In this document: piece after piece, positions 1 to 9,135 of the stretch | How positions within the stretch are numbered: the first letter of the stretch is position 1 | Layout of the letters: each line of letters begins with the position of its first letter | DNA from: Bacillota bacterium | GTDB lineage: Bacteria > Bacillota > Clostridia > Acetivibrionales > JAFADI01 | Length of the DNA stretch: 46,701 bases | Reading direction: 5' to 3' | Assembly (NCBI GenBank): GCA_023424965.1 | Contig: JAFADI010000086.1 | Coordinates: 1 to 46,701 of the forward strand | The notes under the pieces: generated by a model | The model's database searches: none | What the model was told of the DNA's origin: nothing | Seen by the model: only the letters and a program-made list of their open reading frames with translations | Program-made: the position numbers and the translations under genes

Positions 1-77
1 GCGTGAGCGCGAAAGTCCTCCTTCCGGGGTATGAAGCGGAGGTAACGAGAAGCTTTGAGGGCGTAGTGACGGAATGA
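1..77 (+). CDS. 3' end of an unidentified protein
   Basis: An open frame enters from the left edge (codons in phase from base 3) and ends with TGA at 75-77. The visible tail is about 24 residues, ending EGVVTE. Its alternating hydrophobic pattern resembles the last strands of a beta-sandwich, as often ends glycoside hydrolases, and the next two genes are such enzymes. That is only a guess from context. It ends 80 bp before the next start, so it could be in the same operon. Confidence 0.45.
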   Translation, partial: VSAKVLLPGYEAEVTRSFEGVVTE

Positions 78-157
78 TTTAAAATTGAAGCTTTGTTTTT
101 TTGCATGGATGCATGACGATCCAAACGCAGTGATATAACTTATGGAGGTAAAAAAAT

Positions 158-2668
158 ATGGTTGATAAAAAGGAATCAAAACAGGAAAAGGCACCGGGCT
201 TGGTGGAATTTCCTGAAAAATATGCCGGTGGTATTTGGGGAGAATCCCCTGCGGCACAGCCCTATGGCTATGTACAAGACGGAACCTTCAGCGGACCGGA
301 GGTGCCGGACTCACCGGACCCATTGGTAGCCTTCAGGTGGAATGTGATAAAAAACGACCTTGAAATCTACCTCAGGAAGCCCGTATCGGTATCTACCGAT
401 CACCCGGACTCCTTCAGCAACTTAAGCTCGCTGACCGGCAATACGCCAAACGTCACAGTAAACGGGACCGGGTCGATAAAAATGGACTTTGGCATTGAAA
501 ATGCCGCATGGTTGGAGTTCGACAGTGACGACTTAACAGGCACTGTCGATATGAGCATAAGCGAATATAACCAGCCGGCGATTGTAATGACAGGGCCGGA
601 GAATCCTATCAAAACGAAAATTCCTGGGAAATATGGGAATACCTACAGGCTGGAATTGAACAGCGAGCTCTATGAAGGAGTCCGCTTTGGATGGATTCAT
701 GTAAATTCCTTCAGCAGCCCCTGGCATATAACAGGCGTAAGACTGGTGTGCCAGATAAAACCAGCAAATTATTGTGGAAGCTTTTCATGCAGCGACGTAT
801 TGGTAAATAAAATTTGGTATGATGCAGCCTATACTGTGAAGCTGAATTTGACCAATGATTATTTCGGAGCAATCCTCATGGACCGTGGAGACCGGTTTTC
901 CTGGACGGGTGATGCCTATCCCGCGCAAGCGGCATCGATGGTGGCATTTAAAAATTATGATTTTGTCAAGCAGAACCTGGAGAGTACTTCAACCCAGAAT
1001 AATGGCATAGAAAGCTTTTCATTGTGCTGGATCCTGAGCTTGATCGATTATTACAACTATACGGGAGATGGTGAAACTTTAAGCCACTTTATAACAAATG
1101 CATGTGAGAAGCTGGACCACGCGCATTCAATATACGGAACAAATCCCGACCTTGTCTTTTATGGCTGGGATGAAAGACTTGGAGCAGGGTTTGAAAATGC
1201 AAGCTCCACAGAGCCTCAAAATGCTTACAAAATGCTTGCAATAAGGGCATGGAGTGAATTTGCCACAGCGATGAACAGCCTGGGACATAAGGACTTGAGA
1301 GATAAATACAGCAGTTATGCCAGTGAAAAAATCAATGAATTGAGACAAAACGAATCATGGTACAACAGTTTCGGCCTGCACTCGGCATCGGATGCAATTA
1401 CTGCAGGCTTTACCAACCAGGCGGAACAAAACGGCATATACATCAATGAATATACGGATAGAGTAAACAGGGTGTCCTTCTCTGCGTTTAACCAGTATTT
1501 TGTCATTCAGGCAATGGCAAAGATAAACAAATACGATGATGCATTGAGCTCAATCAGGGATCTGTGGGGCGGCCAGCATAATTACGGAGGCACCACCTCC
1601 TTCGAAGTTTTCAGACCTTCCTGGGTTCAGGTTCTGGGTATGAATGATCCGGTGCCCAATAACCAGGCGAGTTATACCAGCCTTTGCCATCCATGGGGGG
1701 CAGGGGTTCTGAAATGGCTTAACGAGGAAGCACTTGGTATTAAGCCAACTTCACCAGGCTTTGAAACTTACGATATACTGCCTCATCCTGGGAGGACACT
1801 AACCAGTGTGTCAGGTAAAACGCCGACACCAAAAGGGCACATTTCCGCAAGCTTCAATACGGAAACGGGAAGTTGCAGCATAACGGCGCCTTCAGGAACT
1901 ACCGGAAGATTTGGTATTCCAAAGGTTGAAAAGACAATAGACGCAATTGCCATAAACGGTGTTTTGGCATGGGATGGGATATACCACGGTATAACAGGCA
2001 TAGGCGGTGCGGAGGCAGATGCTGATTTTGTCTATTTTACAGCAGTACAGCCCGGAACGTACACCTTGGAAGTAACTTATAGAGGAACAACGCCTTCCTA
2101 CGAGGAGCCTCCGGTGGAATATCCTGCAAAGTTCATAAAACAAGACACTGCAACAAGCGGCAACTGGGGCGGCGTGTACGGACGGGACGGATATGTTCTA
2201 TGCAGCTATAATGGTGCCGGAAGCGATGTAAGGGTATTGCCTTCCTACATTAGGGACATTTCCTATTCAATAAATTCCAATGCACAATGGTCCAATGGCA
2301 CAAGGGATTCAAGGGCCCCTTCTGCCGATTCAACCAATGGAGCAGAAAGGAAAGTCGGATGCATTTATACGCAGGATCCTGAAGGGTGCAAGCAGACAAT
2401 GACTGTGGACATAACAAAAACAGGCACGGAAGACTTCAACGTTGCACTGTATTTTGTAGATTGGGACAGTACAGCAAGGAACCTGGGGGTTGAGATGTTT
2501 GACATGGATACGCTGAAGCTGGTTTCTCCCATTAAGCTGGTAAAGAACTATAGTGACGGTACCTATCTGGTATACTCCTACAATAAATCCGTCAGGTTCA
2601 GAATTTACCAGATTAGAGGTGCCAATGCCACCTTGAGCGGTATTTTCTTTGATGGTGGAAAACAATAA
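158..2668 (+). CDS. GH78-type alpha-L-rhamnosidase-like protein
   Basis: Probable glycoside hydrolase of the (alpha/alpha)6-barrel GH78 class, which removes terminal rhamnose from plant glycans. The 836 residues comprise an N-terminal beta-sandwich region (about 1-205), a helical catalytic barrel (about 210-560) and C-terminal beta domains. The GH78 signature appears as MDRGDRFSWTGD (241-252), and GGTTSFE (477-483) matches the second catalytic-Glu region. The usual RDER is RGDR here, so one expected acidic residue is Asp instead of Glu. No signal peptide is seen, so the enzyme is probably cytoplasmic and would act on imported oligosaccharides. The start follows a good GGAGG site at 144-148. 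The last 150 residues look like an extra jelly-roll domain. It lies 128 bp before the GH43 gene on the same strand. The family is fairly sure; the exact substrate is not. Confidence 0.75.
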   Translation: MVDKKESKQEKAPGLVEFPEKYAGGIWGESPAAQPYGYVQDGTFSGPEVPDSPDPLVAFRWNVIKNDLEIYLRKPVSVSTDHPDSFSNLSSLTGNTPNVTVNGTGSIKMDFGIENAAWLEFDSDDLTGTVDMSISEYNQPAIVMTGPENPIKTKIPGKYGNTYRLELNSELYEGVRFGWIHVNSFSSPWHITGVRLVCQIKPANYCGSFSCSDVLVNKIWYDAAYTVKLNLTNDYFGAILMDRGDRFSWTGDAYPAQAASMVAFKNYDFVKQNLESTSTQNNGIESFSLCWILSLIDYYNYTGDGETLSHFITNACEKLDHAHSIYGTNPDLVFYGWDERLGAGFENASSTEPQNAYKMLAIRAWSEFATAMNSLGHKDLRDKYSSYASEKINELRQNESWYNSFGLHSASDAITAGFTNQAEQNGIYINEYTDRVNRVSFSAFNQYFVIQAMAKINKYDDALSSIRDLWGGQHNYGGTTSFEVFRPSWVQVLGMNDPVPNNQASYTSLCHPWGAGVLKWLNEEALGIKPTSPGFETYDILPHPGRTLTSVSGKTPTPKGHISASFNTETGSCSITAPSGTTGRFGIPKVEKTIDAIAINGVLAWDGIYHGITGIGGAEADADFVYFTAVQPGTYTLEVTYRGTTPSYEEPPVEYPAKFIKQDTATSGNWGGVYGRDGYVLCSYNGAGSDVRVLPSYIRDISYSINSNAQWSNGTRDSRAPSADSTNGAERKVGCIYTQDPEGCKQTMTVDITKTGTEDFNVALYFVDWDSTARNLGVEMFDMDTLKLVSPIKLVKNYSDGTYLVYSYNKSVRFRIYQIRGANATLSGIFFDGGKQ

Positions 2669-2796
2669 ATGCTTGCACAGCGTTGCGGAGGTGATGCAAA
2701 TGCAGGATACGAGCTGAAATTCATCCTTGCAGGGCATGAGAGTAAAAGACGGCAGAGAAAATTATTTTAAAAAATAAAAAAGGAGGGTAAAAATTC

Positions 2797-5277
2797 ATGT
2801 TAAGAAAAATAAAAAAGATGGTAGCTTTTTGGTGTACAGTATCCATTCTTTCTTTATCCTGCCTGGGGGTTTCCGCTTATACAAACTATATGACACTCCC
2901 CGGTGAATGGCCCGCTTATGGTACGGGAGACCCTTTTGTAATGAAATACAACGGTACGTTTTATCTGTATGCCAGCACAAAAAACAACCAGGTGGGTGTT
3001 AAGTGCTGGAGCTCGACGGATTGTGCCAATTGGACCTATGCGGGATTATGTTCCACCGACGCCATCACAAAGACGGCCTATGCGCCGGAAGTGGTTTACT
3101 GGAATGGGACCTTCTACATGTATACCTCTCCGGACGGAGGCGGTCATTATGTTCTGACCAGCAGCAGCCCGACAGGGCCCTTCACCCGGGTTACCGGCAA
3201 TTTTGGACACAGCATTGACGGAAGTGTCTTCATCGACGACAATGGCAGCTGGTACTTTTTAAATGCAGGCTCTGACGGCATCCACGGGTCAACCATGAGC
3301 AGTCCCACCTCCATTGGAAGTGAGGCGGTTCTTGGAGGGACACAAATCGGCGGGCAGTGGACGGAAGCGCCGACATTGATTAAGAGAAACGGCACTTACT
3401 ATCTCACCGCAACGGGCAATCATGTCCTCAGCCCGGGCTACAGGGTGAATCTGGCCACCAATACCGCAGGACCTCTTTCCGCCTATACGCAGAGCAATTT
3501 TAATCCGGTGCTTCTGGGCACCGAAGGCAACCAGGTGGGCCTGGGGCATAGCAGCTATTTTATCGGGCCCGACCTGGATACCTATTACACCGTTTATCAC
3601 AATTTAACCGGTGTGGACCCGGGGTATTGGCCTTACCGTGAAGTTAATTTTGATGCGGTGGGATGGAACGGCAGTAAAATGGTGGTATACGGTCCGACAA
3701 ACTGGCCGGTGCAAACGCCTGCGGCACCGGATTTTTCCGACAGGTTCCAGAGGACAAGCATCGGGACCGGGTACTCCAACCTCAATGGAGGAATCTGGGG
3801 GATTTCAAACAATTTCCTCACCCAGAGCACAAAGGGCAGTACCGCATTTTTCATCCAGTATGAAAATACCTTTACAACGGCGGGTGACTACACGGCGGAA
3901 TTCAACGTCCAGGAAACCTCCCGGGGAACCATAACGCCAAAATGCGGGGCGGTATTCGGGTATGTGGATGCACAAAACTACGGTTATGCGGTGTTGAATG
4001 GCGTGACCAACCAGCTGCAGACCAACCTGTTTATCAACGGCCAGTGGGGGACCGAGGTGAGCACCGCTTTACCGGCAGGCTTTGACACGACCAAATTGCA
4101 TGCCATCCGTATCGAAAAATCCGGAACCACCTACAAGTTTTTTGTTGACGGGATGTTGAAGGAAACGAAGACAAATGCGGGCCTGGGAGCCGGCAAGGTG
4201 GGCTATCTGTCACAGGACGACACCGCCAATTTCGGATACCTGGCAGTGAGCAACAAGGTCAACGGAAGCGGCATCTTTGATTACTACAAGCCGGTTCCCG
4301 GTACCATTGAGGCGGTCCATTACAATTCCGGCGGGGAAGGGGTAGGTTATCACGATACCTCCGGCGGAAACGCAGGCGGCAAATATATAAGAAATGACAA
4401 TGTGGATATCCGGGACTGCCCCGAAGGCGGACAAAACATCGGTTGGAACGCAACGGGCGAATGGTATAAGTACAATGTGAGTGTTAAAGCGAACGGGACC
4501 TATAATCTGGGCCTGCGGTATGCCACCACCTATACCGGATGCCAGGTCAGGGTATGGTTCGATTCCGCCGATGTGACGGGAGTGGTAAACCTGCCGGGCA
4601 CAGGAGGCTGGGACAACTGGCAGACATACACCATCAAGGGGTTGAACCTGACCTCGGGAAACCACACCATACGGGTTGAAACCGTCACAGGGGAATTCGA
4701 TTTCTATACGTTAAAGTTCTACCAGGCGGATAACGCATCCTTCACGAAAACGGACAGCTTTTCTACCGCCTTCAGCAGCGATTGGAACTGGAGCGGCGGC
4801 AACTGGGCCATTGAAAGCGGGGAAGCGAGCATTGACAACGTGGGCAAGCGGACCCTTGGGAATACCGGCTGGTCGGATTACACCGTTGAGTGTGATGTCA
4901 AAGGAATCGACGCTTTGAACACCGGGATCATGGTCCGGGTAAATAATCCCGCCCAGGGCGGTGACGGCAATGATCCGGGTCTTGGAACCGATTTCTACCA
5001 GGGCTATCTGGCCTGCCTGTCAACCAACGGAGTGACCCTTGGAAAACAGAATTACAATTGGACTGCCTTGGCCACCGCTTCCGGAACCTACAACCTGAAC
5101 ACATGGTATCACATGAAAGTGGTTGTCAGCGGAAACAACATCAAGGTGTACGTTGGAGATATGGCCACCCCTAAAATCGATTATACCGACAACAGCAATC
5201 CCTTTATCAATGGAAAGGTGGGATTAAGGGCCCACTATGCCCATTCACACTTTGACAACTTCACTGTGACCCATTAG
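2797..5277 (+). CDS. Secreted GH43 arabinofuranosidase/xylosidase-type enzyme with CBM6
   Basis: Secreted multidomain glycosidase. Residues 1-27 form a signal peptide (basic start, hydrophobic core, cleavage near VSA). Residues 30-310 are a GH43 five-bladed propeller with candidate catalytic acids D45 (in TGDPF), D141 (in SIDGSVF) and E190 (in WTEAPT). Residues 312-490 are a concanavalin-like beta-sandwich. Residues 500-640 resemble CBM6 (EAVHYN start, conserved GGxNIGW and GEWYKY). Residues 650-826 form a second concanavalin-like domain ending HFDNFTVTH. GH43 enzymes invert arabinofuranosyl or xylosyl bonds in arabinan and xylan. There is no SLH or dockerin module, so the enzyme is probably released. 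The start has AGGAGGG upstream. The gene is followed by a strong terminator, so it likely ends the transcript. Confidence 0.88.
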   Translation: MLRKIKKMVAFWCTVSILSLSCLGVSAYTNYMTLPGEWPAYGTGDPFVMKYNGTFYLYASTKNNQVGVKCWSSTDCANWTYAGLCSTDAITKTAYAPEVVYWNGTFYMYTSPDGGGHYVLTSSSPTGPFTRVTGNFGHSIDGSVFIDDNGSWYFLNAGSDGIHGSTMSSPTSIGSEAVLGGTQIGGQWTEAPTLIKRNGTYYLTATGNHVLSPGYRVNLATNTAGPLSAYTQSNFNPVLLGTEGNQVGLGHSSYFIGPDLDTYYTVYHNLTGVDPGYWPYREVNFDAVGWNGSKMVVYGPTNWPVQTPAAPDFSDRFQRTSIGTGYSNLNGGIWGISNNFLTQSTKGSTAFFIQYENTFTTAGDYTAEFNVQETSRGTITPKCGAVFGYVDAQNYGYAVLNGVTNQLQTNLFINGQWGTEVSTALPAGFDTTKLHAIRIEKSGTTYKFFVDGMLKETKTNAGLGAGKVGYLSQDDTANFGYLAVSNKVNGSGIFDYYKPVPGTIEAVHYNSGGEGVGYHDTSGGNAGGKYIRNDNVDIRDCPEGGQNIGWNATGEWYKYNVSVKANGTYNLGLRYATTYTGCQVRVWFDSADVTGVVNLPGTGGWDNWQTYTIKGLNLTSGNHTIRVETVTGEFDFYTLKFYQADNASFTKTDSFSTAFSSDWNWSGGNWAIESGEASIDNVGKRTLGNTGWSDYTVECDVKGIDALNTGIMVRVNNPAQGGDGNDPGLGTDFYQGYLACLSTNGVTLGKQNYNWTALATASGTYNLNTWYHMKVVVSGNNIKVYVGDMATPKIDYTDNSNPFINGKVGLRAHYAHSHFDNFTVTH

Positions 5278-5286
5278 CATTGCAGC

Positions 5287-5332
5287 AGCAAAAGCCCTCA
5301 CTGATTCGGTGGAATCGGTGGGGGCTTTTGCT
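5287..5332 (+). terminator. Rho-independent terminator after the GH43 gene
   Basis: A 21-bp stem (5287-5307 with 5312-5332, two G-U pairs, four-base loop) begins AGCAAAAGCCC and ends GGGGCTTTTGCT, ten bases after the GH43 stop. The U-run is inside the stem. It is long enough to end transcription in the plus direction. A second hairpin (TTCATGAGC at 5344-5352 with GCTCATGAA at 5372-5380) follows. Confidence 0.8.
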
Positions 5333-5377
5333 GTGATGTCTTGTTCATGAGCCTTTGACGGCTTCGGCGGCGCTCAT

Positions 5378-5471
5378 GAAAATATTACAAATGTAACAAA
5401 AAATTCGTTACAAATGATAGGTGTGGGAAAAGCCATCTGGATTTATTATGAAAGCGTAGTAAAAAACAATA
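5378..5471 (+). repeat. 94-bp direct repeat, copy 1
   Basis: This stretch matches 12084-12177 at 93 of 94 bases (the one difference is CATCTGG here, CATCCGG there). The second copy is the leader of the importer 1 operon. Here it lies behind the GH43 terminator and leads to no gene: after 5471 the sequence diverges. It contains the same two TTACAAATG boxes (5385-5393 and 5408-5416) as the functional copy. Confidence 0.9.
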
Positions 5472-5570
5472 CAAAAATGGGGGACAGTTCTCAACTCCTC
5501 TCTATACCTTTTAGACAGGGTAAGAGCAGTCTGTGGACTCGCCATCCATCCCCTTTCATGAAGCAAAAGG

Positions 5571-5604
5571 AAAGAAGCCGGTTGCATTTACAACCGACTT
5601 CTTT
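5571..5604 (-). terminator. Terminator downstream of the SLH gene pair
   Basis: Stem AAAGAAG-C-CGGTTG (5571-5584) pairs with CAACCG-A-CTTCTTT (5591-5604) around one internal mismatch. It lies about 90 bases beyond the minus-strand stop at 5697, and in that direction it is followed by a pyrimidine-rich run. The remainder of 5472-5696 shows no gene. Confidence 0.6.
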
Positions 5605-5696
5605 CGGCAAAATGTATGGTGAAACCTATGGCCTGATTTGCATTCATTGTGTGTTGCCTGCCCAATAGGTTCCTGTGCGAAGCTCTTCACCCGCTC

Positions 5697-7511
5697 TTAT
5701 TTTGACAGCAGGTTATACAGCACCTGGGCCATTTCAGCTCTGGTGGTTGTGTTTGCCGGAGTGAGTTTCCCGGCGTTCGCTCCGACGGTTCCGGTTTCAA
5801 CCAGCAGTGCCATGGCGTCCTTCGCCCAGGACTCGATCTGCCCGGCATCAGTGAAGCCGGTGAGGGTCTTGCCGGAATCGCCCTGGGGTAATTGACAGAT
5901 AGACTTCAGGACATTGTACAGCAGGGTGAACATCTCCTGGCGGGTGATCTCCCTTGCCGGAGCGTACAGGTTGTTTCCCACGCCGCCCGTGATGCCCAAG
6001 CGTTTTGCCGCCGACAGATAACCGGTGTAATAGGTATTCCCCGCGTCGGAGAAATTGTCCGTCGGATTTGCATCCGCAGCGATATCATAGGACTTCATCA
6101 GCAATACAAGGAAATCCCCTCTTGTCAGCTTCGCATCAGGGCTGTACTTGTCGCCTCCCGTACCGCCCGTTATGCCTCTCGCCGCGATAAAGCCCACCGC
6201 CTTGCTATACCATGCACCCGCCGGCACGTCGTTGAAGCTTACCTTATTGTAGACTACCGCATAATCGCTGAAATGAGTAGCGGTAAAGGTGACGGCACCG
6301 GTGGCCGGGTCATAATGCCCATCCGGTACGGGGACGGGGTTGCCGCTGCCGTCGATGTACCAGATGACGAGGCTTTCCGGATTTGCAAGCTCCGCAGCTG
6401 TCGGCGTATAGGGAATGGATACCGTCACCGGCGCCTCCGGATTGTTCCACGCGGTTTGCTTTCCGTCCATCGTCAGGGTGAGATGAATCAATGGTCTGCT
6501 GCCTATTGCCGCTTTTACGCTGCCGGGCAAGCCGGAGGTATCGCCCTTGCCGATGGTAATTCCCGCGTTACTGCCTTCGGTGTCTGTCAGCATATTTTCC
6601 GGGAGGGTCACGCTGCCGGCCTCGGTATTGAAGTTCAGAATACCCTTTCCGTCAGCTGCGGACAGGTAATTCGCCGGGATGTCAAGGGTATAGCTGTTTA
6701 CACCGGGAATTGGAGGGACGGTAATGTTCGTTGATTTCCCGCCGGAAAAGAGGTTGCCCTGGGGAGCGTCCACCCTGATGCTTGCGCCTTTTGAGACTGT
6801 ATCAACGGTGACGGGGAGATTGATGCCTGTACCCGCCCCCGAAACATTTACCTGATAGGCCGGGGGAGGAGCGGAAGGAGTGCCCCCGCTGCCCCCACCC
6901 CCGCCCCCGCCCCCGCCACCGGAGGCGGTGACGGTCAGGGAATAGGTCTTCGTGGCTGTCAATGTGCCGTTAAGCGTGGCTGTCAATTCACCGGCGCCGA
7001 CCGTGGCAATCACTGCAACACTGTACGGAGAGCCTGCTTGTGCTCCGCTTGCAGGCGTACCGCTGATGACGCCGGTACTTGCATTAATGGACAAACCTTC
7101 GGGCAGGCCGCTTGCGCTGAAAGTAACCGTGCCGCCGCCCGTATAGTTTTTTTCAACCGTTTTGCCGTACGCACTGCCTACCGTTGCCGAGGGAAGGGCT
7201 GCCGTTGTGATGAAAAGAGACTTGACCGCTGTTTCGCCGGCGGGGTAAAGAATCGTATCCTTTAATACCACATTGCCCGCGCCGCTGTTTATTAAAGTGC
7301 CGCCGAATTCGTAGATATAATAGGCGTCCTCGCCGTCAATGATGAGCGTAGTACCCTCCGGAACATTGAGGTCAAGGTCGTCCGTAAGTCTCCAATTTTC
7401 GGTGAGGAGGAGCGTGTGAACGGTGGCTCCTGCCGCCATAGCTGCCACTGGCAACACAAAACTTAAAAGACAAAGGATGAGGAATAAAGCAATCATTTTG
7501 CGCTTCATCAT
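5697..7511 (-). CDS. Secreted SLH-domain protein with Ig-like domain
   Basis: Surface protein of 604 residues. A clear signal peptide (about 1-26, ending AMAAG) is followed by a short beta region, a putative Ig-like domain (about 105-190, with SGLPEGLSIN and GVISGTP typical of He_PIG domains), a run of ten glycines and a Pro-rich linker, a beta-rich middle part, and three SLH repeats over the last 180 residues (SFNDVPAGAWY, NFSDAGNTYY, GFTDAGQIESWA, each followed by a TR.E/D motif). SLH repeats bind pyruvylated secondary cell-wall polymer, so the protein should sit on the cell surface. Its ATG overlaps the stop of the upstream SLH gene by four bases (ATGA), showing translational coupling. The middle part carries no recognisable enzyme. 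Confidence 0.85.
   Translation of the reverse strand: MMKRKMIALFLILCLLSFVLPVAAMAAGATVHTLLLTENWRLTDDLDLNVPEGTTLIIDGEDAYYIYEFGGTLINSGAGNVVLKDTILYPAGETAVKSLFITTAALPSATVGSAYGKTVEKNYTGGGTVTFSASGLPEGLSINASTGVISGTPASGAQAGSPYSVAVIATVGAGELTATLNGTLTATKTYSLTVTASGGGGGGGGGGSGGTPSAPPPAYQVNVSGAGTGINLPVTVDTVSKGASIRVDAPQGNLFSGGKSTNITVPPIPGVNSYTLDIPANYLSAADGKGILNFNTEAGSVTLPENMLTDTEGSNAGITIGKGDTSGLPGSVKAAIGSRPLIHLTLTMDGKQTAWNNPEAPVTVSIPYTPTAAELANPESLVIWYIDGSGNPVPVPDGHYDPATGAVTFTATHFSDYAVVYNKVSFNDVPAGAWYSKAVGFIAARGITGGTGGDKYSPDAKLTRGDFLVLLMKSYDIAADANPTDNFSDAGNTYYTGYLSAAKRLGITGGVGNNLYAPAREITRQEMFTLLYNVLKSICQLPQGDSGKTLTGFTDAGQIESWAKDAMALLVETGTVGANAGKLTPANTTTRAEMAQVLYNLLSK
6892..6914 (-). other. Potential G-quadruplex in the coding strand
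   Basis: The glycine linker of the SLH protein is written on the plus strand as four C5 runs at 6892-6896, 6898-6902, 6904-6908 and 6910-6914 with single-base spacers. The coding strand and the mRNA therefore carry four G5 runs with 1-nt loops, a strong quadruplex pattern. A fifth C5 run is at 6883-6887. Confidence 0.7.
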
Positions 7512-9025
7512 TCGTCACCTCCTGCGTTTTGCACATAATCGAGAGCATCCTTGTAATCTTTCATCCTGGATTTGTCGAGCCCCTGCAGCACCCGGGACAA
7601 AAATATGCCCGCCTCCGCCCTGGTGCAGTTGTTTTGAGGGATGAGATAGATTCCGTCGCTTTCCCTGGCGCCATTTAGCACGCCGATGGACACAAGGTAG
7701 GCGAGAGGCTTCTTGTACTGCTCGCCGATATCGTCCTTGTCGGCGAAGCGGTCGAGGATCGCCAGGTTTACGCTGCTTTCGTCGTAGTCCTCAAACAGTT
7801 CGACCGCCGCAAAGGCCATGGCTTCACGGCTGAGCAGGTCGTTGGGATCGAAATCGGTTTCTTCCCCGTAATAATCCTTTGCCGCCCATACGATTGGTGC
7901 CGCCCAGTTGAGGTGGGGATGGTCATGGGGTTCCTGGATATCGCATTCCTCCTCATTCACGATAAAACCTGGATTGGGGAAAACGGCGGTAAATTCATTC
8001 ATATCGGGCATTGGAAGATTACTCGTATCCACTCCCTGCGCCCGCAGCACAACCGCCGCCATCTCGGCGCGTGTAATCGGGTTTTGTGGCCAGAAGGTAC
8101 CGTTGCCGTATCCCATGACGATCTTTTGATTCAAAAGGTACATGATGCCGTCGTAGAACCAGCTTGAAGAAGGCACATCATAGAAGATGGCGGTATTTAT
8201 GCCTTTTTCCGTCAGCTCTGCCCTGTACTGTCCGGCCATTCGCACCACGGCGTCCGCCATTTTGGATTGCTCGTCCAGCCCCAAATCGCTATAGACCACA
8301 TCGATGACCGCATAGGGTTCATGCGTATCGGGATCCTCCAAGGTATTGAGCATATCCTCCCATTTGTTCCAGACATTCTCAGCGCCGGCGTATACCACCT
8401 CCGACACATTGATGGACGCATTTTCATCAAAGGGTGTATTGTAAACATCCTCGCCGTAGGGTATACTTCTTACGGCAAAATACAGAAGTTCCTCATACCC
8501 GTATGTACCCGGTTTAAGCCCCCACCGGTTCAGGGTGCCGCCGGCCGCCTTGTTCACGGCGCGGTAGAAGACAACCGCCAGCGCCCCGCAGGTTACGGGG
8601 TCGCTTTCGCCAAAGGTTCCGTCCGGATAGCCGGACGCAATGCCTTTGTCCCTGCATATTCCGATTGCGGAGTTGATTTTCTCCTCATCGTCCGTTCCCG
8701 TGATATCCCCCAGGCTAAAAAGCTTTACCGCCGTATGGGTCAGTACACCCCGTGTGACTGCGTCCTCTCCGGCGCCGTCCAGCCCGATAAAGCCATCCGG
8801 ATCGGGGCACTGGAAGGTCTGCTCAAGCAAGCCCTTCAGATAGCCGACCGTAGCCGGGGCTTCATAATCCTCCGAAAATGTCCCCTCACCATAGAGCGCA
8901 TTGAGCTTAACCACGGCATCATACGCCCAATGTGCGGGATCCGCCGCCATAGCCGTGCCGGGCAGCAGGGATGCCGCTAAAATCAGTATAAGGCAAAGCG
9001 AAAGGATTTTTTTGAATTTTCCCAT
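7508..9025 (-). CDS. Secreted protein built of SLH-like repeats
   Basis: The 505-residue exported protein starts with a signal peptide (about 1-27, ending AMAA). Most of the rest is SLH-like repeats: DPAHWAYDAV near the N-terminus, IASGYPDGTFGESDPVTCGA, SSSWFYDGIMYLLN with YGNGTFWPQNPITRAEMA, HLNWAAPIVWAA, and a C-terminal copy ending NNCTRAEAGIFLSRV. There is no separate functional domain that I recognise, so it is probably a cell-wall-anchored structural or adaptor protein. It is the first gene of a two-gene operon with the following SLH gene (4-bp overlap) and has its own promoter region at 9026-9091, behind the kinase terminator. The start has GGAGG eleven bases upstream. Confidence 0.82.
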   Translation of the reverse strand: MGKFKKILSLCLILILAASLLPGTAMAADPAHWAYDAVVKLNALYGEGTFSEDYEAPATVGYLKGLLEQTFQCPDPDGFIGLDGAGEDAVTRGVLTHTAVKLFSLGDITGTDDEEKINSAIGICRDKGIASGYPDGTFGESDPVTCGALAVVFYRAVNKAAGGTLNRWGLKPGTYGYEELLYFAVRSIPYGEDVYNTPFDENASINVSEVVYAGAENVWNKWEDMLNTLEDPDTHEPYAVIDVVYSDLGLDEQSKMADAVVRMAGQYRAELTEKGINTAIFYDVPSSSWFYDGIMYLLNQKIVMGYGNGTFWPQNPITRAEMAAVVLRAQGVDTSNLPMPDMNEFTAVFPNPGFIVNEEECDIQEPHDHPHLNWAAPIVWAAKDYYGEETDFDPNDLLSREAMAFAAVELFEDYDESSVNLAILDRFADKDDIGEQYKKPLAYLVSIGVLNGARESDGIYLIPQNNCTRAEAGIFLSRVLQGLDKSRMKDYKDALDYVQNAGGDE

Positions 9026-9091
9026 ATCCTGATATCCTCCTGTCTGTTGATATACGTGTCCGCAATATAACTACTATAGCAAATCGGAAAC

Positions 9092-9121
9092 AAAAAAAGG
9101 TGTGCAGTCTGCACACCTTTT
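9092..9121 (-). terminator. Terminator of the kinase operon
   Basis: A perfect 12-bp stem, AAAAGGTGTGCA (9095-9106) with TGCACACCTTTT (9110-9121), has a three-base loop. Read on the minus strand it ends in seven T residues (complement of 9092-9098), 15 bases after the kinase stop. A classic intrinsic terminator. Confidence 0.9.
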
Positions 9122-9135
9122 ACGGAAATTACATG

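Noticed and set aside
5892..6734. Open frame of 280 codons on the plus strand inside the SLH gene
   Set aside because: The minus-strand frame has signal peptide and SLH repeats; this one has neither a motif nor a start signal.
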